Shown one piece after another: positions 56,423 through 64,000 of a stretch of DNA of 64,000 nt. A program made the translations under genes and the position numbers. Position 1 is the first letter of the stretch; every line of letters starts with the position of its first letter. Location of the stretch: the NCBI GenBank assembly GCA_902805475.1, contig CADCSX010000011.1, forward strand, positions 932,001 through 996,000, written 5' to 3'. The DNA is from Entonaema liquescens. Taxonomy: Eukaryota > Ascomycota > Sordariomycetes > Xylariales > Xylariaceae. Below the pieces are notes generated by a model, which saw only the letters and a program-made list of their open reading frames with translations, did no database searches and was not told the DNA's origin.

Positions 56423-58988
56423 CTAGTCCTCATCAAAGATCTGGTATGTGTTCTGTAATATCGTATCCACGACCCTAACTTGCCATCCCGCGTCTTGGAT
56501 ATTCGCTCCCGGGGCTGTGCCCATGAGCGTTGGCCCGAAGACGATAGCCAGGTTCTGTGAGTTCATACGGTTGACAGCCGAGTGCTCAATGACGCGGTGC
56601 AGATGAAGCGTCAGCGCCCTTAGCGTCGCGTAGTTGGGGTCTGGCAGCGCGTTTATTATAGCGTGCAAGCTGTCCCGCCTTACTACCTCATCATCATTCT
56701 TTGCCGCCTCGATGAAGCCTGCGTAGTGTTCTGACGTCAGTAGCGGATCTGGCAAGTCTCGGAGGAACTGCTTTAGTAAGCCTGCCACGCTGTTCACATC
56801 ATGGAAGAAGTTCTCTGGGTTCCGGAAGTCTAGGATTGGCGCATCTTCGTCTATTACTTCTAGGTTAGCTTCCGCCATCGCGTCATGAGAGAGGGTAGAA
56901 GGGGAAAGGGGGGGAGACGAACTAGTATCGAACAAGTGCTTTAGCTTGTTCACGTGCGCTGATGAGCCAGAGAGTCGGTAGATACCCTCGACGGCAAGTC
57001 CGTACAAATCAACAGCCTGTATACATTGGTAGACAACCATCGGCACGGGCCCTTTACTGTTCTCGTATAGCCGCTCTAAGGAAATACCAAAGACTGGACC
57101 TCTTGATATCGCTCCGTCCGTCCTTGGTGCAGGAGCACCGTGGGGCGATGCTGATCGTACCGGAGATTGCTCACCACGCGACGAACCCGGAAAGCTTATT
57201 TGCCCACCTTGTTGCTGAGGGTTTTGCTCTAGAGGTGTCTGATTCTGGAACGGCAAGGCTCCGAGCTGTGGTGGACCACCCATGCCGCCGCCATTGAATC
57301 GCGACTGGGTCGGAGGAGTTTGTATCGAGTTACGTACATTATACTGTGGCGGAGGCTGCATACTAGGCTGACTTAACATTGCACCGTGACTAAAGCTCCT
57401 TTCATGCCCTGTTCCTGGAGGCGGCCCCGGAGCCGGTGCCAGCCCAGGGGGAGGAGTAAAGTTCCGAGTTGGCCCTTGTGGACCGGCTGGTGACGATATG
57501 GAATCATATCCCCCGGTTCGAGAGCTCATGGAACCAGGCGGTTGTTGAGCTGGTAATGGCGACCCTTGTCGCTGCTGGGACTGCGGCCGTGTTTGCTGCT
57601 GATGCATTTGAGTCACTTGACTTAGCGACACGTTTTGTTGAGGGTTAAGAACCTGGCTTAAGTTAGCATCGAGCATGGCTCGAAAGTCAGATAGCCGACG
57701 ACGTACGGGATTCCTCTCGTATTTCGGCTCTGATGATTTGGCCGGAACCTTATTGTGGACGCTGATAATATAGTTCTCAAGGTCTTTTTTGTTGTCGATG
57801 GCCTGGACGACTTCTTTTAGACTGCGAGAGTGCTGACCTGGTTGAGTAATGGTCTTCAGAGGACTTATCACCAATCCATTGCTAAGCAATAGTTTTTCAT
57901 TGAATGAAGCTAACAAACTGTTAATACCGCACGCCAAATACAAGTACACTCTCTACGCTCATATTTACTTACCAAACTTCTGCATCTGCAGGGTTGTCCC
58001 AGAGTCACATTCTCTAATGAGATCTTGTAGCGCCTTAACAGCTTCCGGACGGGTAGAGTTCTCGACTGTCGCCTTTTCAGACTGGTATGCCTGGACTTTA
58101 TGCATGTAATCCGTGTCTGCTGCTTGAACCTTGCGTAAAAGATCCTCTTCGTGTTGGGCTGCTGATTTGGGCTTGATACCGAACACCCTCGGCCCTTGTT
58201 TTGCTTCGCCGGTTCTCACTCTATCGTACTCTTCGGCCAGCGAGTCGTACTTTGACTTGGATTTACGCATCGCGTTTTCCACATCAGTCAGGCGTTGTTC
58301 TGCGGCCAACCCGTTCTGCTTCCATCCTTTGCGGTGTTTCTCGGCTACGGCGGCTACCTCGAGGAGGTCCTCATGCATTTGATGTAGAGACAACGCAAAC
58401 TGTATTCCGTTCTCAGCCATGCGCTCGTGTATCATAAGCATTTCATCGTATGATTGCGCAAATGTCCCCTGTCTATGGTCTGAATGGTGAACGCTGTCCT
58501 GTGTCGATTTACACAACTTTTTTAGGCCTTTAGCGTGTTGGTCTTCGAGGTCCGATCGTTTCTTCAGGAATGTAGCAAATTCCTATAAGATACAATAATT
58601 AGAAACTTGGATGAGACTCTTACAGAGTATGTTATCGAAATATAACTAACCTTAGCCGCTGTAATGCTTTGCTTCAGCCTATTTAGCATAGTGGACACGC
58701 CAATCTGCGCAAAGTCAGTCATGTCTTCTTTGATATAGGACGTCTCTTGGGGATTAATACATCTGAAGCCAGCACCTCTTGTACTTCCTTAGGCGTTTCG
58801 GGTTCAACTGAACCAGGACTCGTCGGGGCGGGATCGGGACCACCACCATTCGTTGAAGAAACCACACCAACTCCATCCTCGGGTGGTGGAGGACTTGGGC
58901 TATTTCCTAGAGACATACTGGCTATGTGCTCAAGTTCAGGAATCTGAGGGGAGGTGAGGTCAGGAGACTGGCGACCATAGTCTGCCAT
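56423..58988 (-). CDS. F-BAR and RhoGAP domain protein (Rgd1-like), one frame break
   Basis: 811-residue protein expected to bind curved membrane by its F-BAR domain and switch off Rho GTPases in polarity, septation or wall signalling, as Rgd1 does in yeast. Exons 58651-58988, 57973-58582 and 56423-57909. The F-BAR part runs from about 85 to 355 (EFATFLKKRSDLEDQHAKGL, DEMLMIHERMAENGIQFALS). A Pro/Gln-rich linker follows. The RhoGAP domain is at about 610-805, with the Arg finger in VEGIYRLSGSSAHVNKL and the helix SVAGLLKQFLRDLPDPLL. At GGGG 58749-58752 one base is missing: DVLIP before, QETSYIKEDMTDFAQIG after. Exons sum to 2435 nt; one more gives 812 codons. The start is the ATG at 58988. 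Confidence 0.9.
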
Positions 58989-60879
58989 GTTGGGCGAGAA
59001 CAGTCAGAGAAGAGATGTGGCTTGAATGTCTTTTTTCGCTGTTGTACGTTGTATTTCTCTTCTCGACCCCCCGCAGGATCAATTAACTTTCGTCACACTA
59101 TTTTAGGTATAGATCCGGGGTAGACAGTTCATGGGCAAGGTCTCAGAAAAAGCTTAGTTGTTAGTTGGAAGGGGTGTGAAACGTGGGATCGGAATCGATA
59201 TTCATGCGACGATGTCAGGCATTTATTATGCAAGTGATAAGTTGAACTGTCTCTCTTATTTTCTCTGTCGGGTCTTGATCGAGTATGCGAGTATGGTTAA
59301 CCGGGTCGTATTGGTTGGTTCGTTACATTCGCCCTTTTTTTTTATTTATTCTTCTCTCTTTTTTCTTTTCGCGTCTCGATTTCATGCATATGAACAAGGA
59401 GGCGTGATTGAATTGAAGTTCTGTTAACTTTTGGTGGTTGTAGCGTGTACTATGTAGTAACAAGCTCCATATGTTGAAGATACCCCGATACCCCGATTAC
59501 CCACATGCAAGTCGTTCCTCCTTTGGCCTTTTGGGTAGGTACCCAGGGTACCTAGACTTTACATAGTAGCAACCCGTAGTAGTGCGGGCACAGCTTTTGT
59601 GGCTTAGCAGAAAAAAAAACTACGTAATCCCCTAAGCCAAACAGCTAACCAAACGGAGCACGGTATTAAAAGCCATAGTTACCTGTCAAGTAGTCACTAG
59701 TTAACCTAATTTAGTAGCAAACTTACAGGTAGCGCAACGGATACAAGCGAAATATTAGCTGTTGTAAGTCCTGATTGGTCGCCTAACCTTTTACGCTCTC
59801 CAGCAGCAAACCGCAACTTGGCCCGTGCGATGCGAAGCGTACCTAAATTCTCCCTGGATGGCTACCCTGAATGGTTACCATGGGTCGTACTCGGATAGTC
59901 GGAATTATCTACTAATCCTCGTATTGTCTTCATAAGTAACAAGGTGTATTCGTATCATCAAGTGATGAGCTACTTGTTACTTGACATCACGAAATTTAAC
60001 TAACAGCAAGAAATGTGCTAGTATGACTACGGTATTATAAGAACATAGGCTTGTATATCGCTACAGTCAGTTATACTACCTAGATGCATGTTAAAGTATA
60101 TATGTTTACCAGTCTTAAAAAGACTATAGATACTACTGGGATTCTTTGGACCCCATGGCGGCATATGGAACATTCGGTTTGCTTCGTGAATCCATGTTCT
60201 AGCCCCTTTTCCTACGTCTTGATGATTCGTGATCTGATCTTCTGATTGCTTACAATATTAATGTCACTTTATTATCCCCAAAACGATTGCAAGGTCTAAG
60301 CAACCTCATTTATGTATCTCTTCCTCGTTGCTATGCTATATGTACACATTTCCAGTAACACCAGGCAGCTAGGTACTCGTATACCTGCCGAGTCTTGATG
60401 CCATAACGCCTGAATAAAAGGAAGATGGCGTCCCTGTTTCCGAATGGGTATAGAATGTGCGTCCGTCAAATACGTGGTATCATTTTTCCGTTTATTAGAA
60501 CAAAGAAAACAAAGATGGAACAAACTCTTCCTCCCAACCATAGTCATGACCGTTGCCTAGCGTCGTAAATTGTTGCCGTTATCATCCAGAATTTAAAACC
60601 CGCCTCCATCTTCCAGCATACCACAGATCAACCACAGAGGATACTCCTCCGTCGTCGGATAAAAGAAAATGATCCCTAATAATGAATGCAATGGAAAAAT
60701 CGGAATGCCATATAGTAACCGCTATATGCTGCCACAGAGCAAAACGCCGAGGGAAAAAATGCAGGATATCAAGAAAACGGTAAGCAAATATTGAGAGACG
60801 TCTCAATGTAGAGTGTAAGAGAGTGAGTATAAGGGAGCTTTTGCAATTCAACTGCTTGTAAGAGGAAGTAGAATGCAGT
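58989..60879. other. Intergenic, no gene seen
   Basis: RhoGAP promoter side and 3' flank of the Ser-rich gene. Frames at 59158, 60296 and 60582 have no recognisable content. A stretch at 59510-59570 has repeated GGTACC/CCTAG words. Confidence 0.5.
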
Positions 60880-63800
60880 TTACCTCCATATCGGTAAGTG
60901 CCGATAAGCAGGAGAGTTGTAGGAATGAAGGACCCGATAGGGCATAGGGTTACCATACTGATCTAGGCTTCGGTGCCTGGCATGGTGCCGAGGAGGGTGG
61001 GGAGGATGTTCTACACGCTGGTCCCATTGTTGTGGTAGTGACATTGACCGGCCACTCCAAGGATCCGAGACATATGCTTGTCCGTTGCGAGATAGCGATG
61101 GGTAGGGCCCGTTATCCCGAGCACAGCTGTCTTGCGGCACGGTATTATACTCATCGTAACTAGACCGCCGATGCAATGGTAAGTTGGGCTGCGAATGGTG
61201 CTGCTGCCGGAAGAAGGCTGGTCCAGTAGTTGCAGCACTTCGTTGGCTCGACTGACTGGCGAGAGAACTTCGGCGACTAATTTCGGATGATGATCGTCGA
61301 GAAAGGGAAGAACCATGATCCACCTGTTTATCCCAACTGGGCACTCGACCTGCCATTTCCGGTCTAAAGCTCATAGAACGATCACGATTTGATGTAGGTA
61401 AAGTTGGGGATTTATCGACATGATAACGAACTTGGCCGGGCGGATAACTTTGAAGATTGTCACGACTCAACCTTCTGGGTACCGTAGTCTGGTTTCCTGC
61501 GAGAATATTGCTCATTTCGGAGGCCCTCAGATTACCTTCCCGGCTTCCCATTCGAGGATAGGGAGGCTGCCTCGGCCGACCCACGCTTTCCGGAGGAGTT
61601 GATTTTGACCTCACAGGTGAAGGGACTCGCAAAGAACCCATATTCCTGGTTCTCATACTAACAGGTGGGGGGCTTTTAGAAAATCTTGAACTAGGTATAG
61701 GCGGTGGGAGTTCAAGGGATGCTGCAGAACGCGATTGGCCTTGCGCGAATTCATAACTAGCTTTGTGACTTATCATTTTCGATTCCTCTCCCATAAAGCC
61801 TGTCGTAGGAATTGACCTAGACTGTTGAGAATATGTGGAGTATCTTGTTCTCTGACTTGCTATCATAGTATTAGTAGAGCGGTTAGGATCCCTGTTAATC
61901 GTCCGAGGTGATGCGACTTCGACGATATTATTTTCCATAGATGATGTCGTAATGATCGTAGTTGGCTTGGGAGAGGAATCATTGCTTTTGCTAGGCACGG
62001 GTTTGCGGCGGATTGACTTCCTCGACAGGGTGGACGAATCGTCCGTGACCTTTGATTCAATGGAGACAGGCGTCCCTTGGTTTCGATCTGGGGCTATTAT
62101 TTGACTGCCTAAAACCTTCGGGGAGAGGTCTTCATCTTGGAGTAGTTCTGCGCTGCCGACGCTTAGGATTGTTCCGAGTGTCTCTTTACTAGCTGCGGAC
62201 CTCAGAGCTAATTTCCTGAACGAAATCGGCCTTGATCCAGCATGCGATTGAAGCTTTACATGCATATCTCTAGAGACAGCAGGAACACGTGCATACTCAG
62301 TAGGATGCGTATTGTGGACAGTGAGTGGCATCCGACCCCCGCTTAGAAATCTTTGCAGCTTTCCGGGCTTGCGGAAGCCAGTTGTGATGCTTCGGCCAGG
62401 ACCGAGACCACGTGAAGACGCCTGATAAAGTTCGATACTGCGACTGGGATGGTTCCGCGAATTGCGCGGCGACAGAATTTTCTCAGGTCCTCGAATAGAC
62501 TGTGAAAACCCCAACGATTTAGATGTTTGTTCATGGCGTGGTGATAGTTGGCCCGGTGTTTTCGGGCTAGCGAGAGCAACAAGATGGGGATCTTTCATAG
62601 GAACGGGTGGGGGCGATGGTTCGTTGGAGGATTGGGAAACGTCGATGTTAACTTCCGCAGTAATTGGATTCGCGGCCTCTAATTCTCCAGCACGCTCATC
62701 TTGCTTCACGCCGGCATCGCTCGTAGCTTCAAAAGCGAGGTCTTTCTCGGGAGCGGACGGCTTTGAAGAAAACGATCGTAGGGAGATACTTGAGCTATAG
62801 CCCGAATCTGCCTTGGATAGAGGCGCCGCCGAGGACTCCGAAGCAGGGCTTGCAATGCCGCTATCCGATCTGCTGATTTCTTTTGAGCCCGCCTCTTCCA
62901 ACATTGATTCCGAAGGTGGCATAGACTTCGCATTGCAGTCAACTCGCACGTCTAGAACTTCCACCGATGAATACTCGTCCGGTTCGTCGTCGAACAGTTT
63001 ATCCTCTATAGCTGTGTGTTTGCTAGTTACGTATATATCTGGGATATTCAAGTTCCCGTCGTTAGACGTCAGTGGGTTTACCTGACACTGGGCTGTAAGC
63101 TCGGAAAACCCCTGAGGCAAAGTGGAATACGTGAGGGCCACTACTTGAGTATTAGAGTTCCCGGATGGGTTCAAAGCATTATCAGTGTTCTGGACTCCAA
63201 CTTTTGGAACTAAATTTTCGGAGTTTCTGATTTGACTGTTTTCGGTCGGGCCTGTTCCAAAACAATCTTCTGTTGTACGATCAACCGCCAATTTCCCAGC
63301 AGCTTCATGCTTAGTATCACCATCAGGATCTCGAACAGGACTCCGTGCCGGACTCCTTGCCGGGCTACCATTTGTGATTCGAAGAGTGCCGAGCTTGAAA
63401 GCACCCGTCTGCGTATATTCCGCCTCACAAGGGGTAAGCGCACGGGGTACGGGATCTGGATTGGCCAATCGAGGAGGCGAGCCAATTGCCCCAATACCCA
63501 TTGATTCCATAGACTCTCGGCGCGCTGGAGTCGAAGGAAGGCTGTATCTTGGCTTTAGCTTTGGGGGAACCGAGTCTACCGGCATTTCACGAGTAGCGAC
63601 GCCAGGAGTCATTAAAGATCTCCTTCGCATAGGAGTATAAAGAGATACGTCAGAACTACTATGAGTTATGGTCGGAGTCACCTCGGGGATTGACGGTCGT
63701 CGACTCCTGAGGTCTCCCCGCATCGCTTCAGAAATATGCATTCGATTCTCCAAAACAATTGAATTATCTCCTCGAGGCGGTTCATTAACGAAGTTTAATA

Positions 63801-64000
63801 GGCGCTGTGCCTCGTAAGACGAAGGGTCATAATTAAAGGAAGTTCGCGACGTGTTCATAGACAAGCTCCTGAGGATAGTGTATCAGCGCATATCTCTAAA
63901 ATTGAAAATAGGCGCCCCCAACTTACACTGGAACAGAAGCAGGTCCATAGTTATAGCCTCCCTCGAATCCGTCCACCAGAGAACCTCCCGTGTTTGACCA
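60880..64000 (-). CDS. Large Ser-rich, mostly disordered fungal protein (5' part beyond window)
   Basis: At least 1020 residues; function not recognised. Exon 60880-63868 joins an upstream exon (63927 to the window edge) that reads SLVDGFEGGYNYGPASVPV; the intron has donor GTAAGT and acceptor CAG, and the join keeps the frame. The protein is rich in Ser, Pro and Arg with many basic-SS/SP sites (MRRRSLMTPG, SLSRRSSSEISRRSSLASQS), suggesting a heavily phosphorylated scaffold. Short blocks that look conserved are SSYEAQRLLNFVNEPPRGD, TGAFKLGTLRITNGSPARSP and KPRYSLPSTPARRES. No globular domain, membrane segment or coiled coil was seen. The 3' end (YRHLPIWR then TAA) is intact. Confidence 0.7.

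Noticed and set aside
9367..58988. Programmed -1 ribosomal frameshifting as the cause of the six frame steps
   Set aside because: CCCC runs do not form the usual X-XXY-YYZ slippery sites, many identical runs in intact genes are not used, and four unrelated genes would need it; kept only as a remote alternative.
1..64000. CRISPR arrays, bacterial operons or phage genes
   Set aside because: No regularly spaced direct repeats of that kind; genes have spliceosomal introns and are clearly fungal.

Overview
The window is nuclear DNA of a filamentous ascomycete. Genes are separated by kilobase-scale spacers, carry short GT-AG introns (about 50-95 nt) and have TATA-like promoters. Typical fungal families are present: DUF3176 membrane protein, DUF7708/STAND-like protein, DUF7025-type AAA ATPase, Med12/Srb8, Gyp2/Mdr1, F-BAR RhoGAP and S1/P1 nuclease. 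The mix of families suggests Sordariomycetes, possibly Xylariales; the order is an inference from family recall, not a computed placement.

The left half (about 1-34 kb) looks like accessory and secretome DNA. In order it holds: the 5' part of a GH17 glucanase (-); a multi-exon AAA ATPase with a 7-nt microexon (-); a decayed DUF7708/STAND-like gene; the first member of a small Cys-rich family; a small secreted protein with two frame breaks (-); a secreted ADP-ribosyltransferase of the heat-labile-enterotoxin A type (+); a conserved hypothetical (-); two further Cys-rich members inside a tandem duplication, the second broken by one stop; a DUF3176 membrane protein (-); a PQ-loop vacuolar transporter (-); a secreted S1/P1 nuclease (+); a secreted Asn/Gly-rich protein (+); and an ankyrin-SPRY relic.

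The right half (about 35-64 kb) is conserved housekeeping and signalling DNA: a PKA-type kinase (-) divergent from a GRAM-TBC-EF-hand Rab-GAP (+), a secreted His/Asp-rich protein (+), Mediator subunit 12 (-), the ER protein Asterix (+), an F-BAR/RhoGAP protein (-), and the 3' part of a large Ser-rich protein (-). These act in cAMP signalling, Rab and Rho GTPase control, transcription and ER membrane protein insertion. No operon-like linkage is expected or seen.

The most unexpected observation is a set of six single-base frame breaks in four genes (secreted protein, PKA, Med12, RhoGAP). All are in the same direction and all sit at short G/C homopolymers. Restoring one base at each makes every spliced CDS length divisible by three. 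This points first to homopolymer under-calls in the assembly, and it changes how every frameshift in the window should be read. The strongest biological candidates are the secreted ADP-ribosyltransferase and the locally duplicating Cys-rich family.
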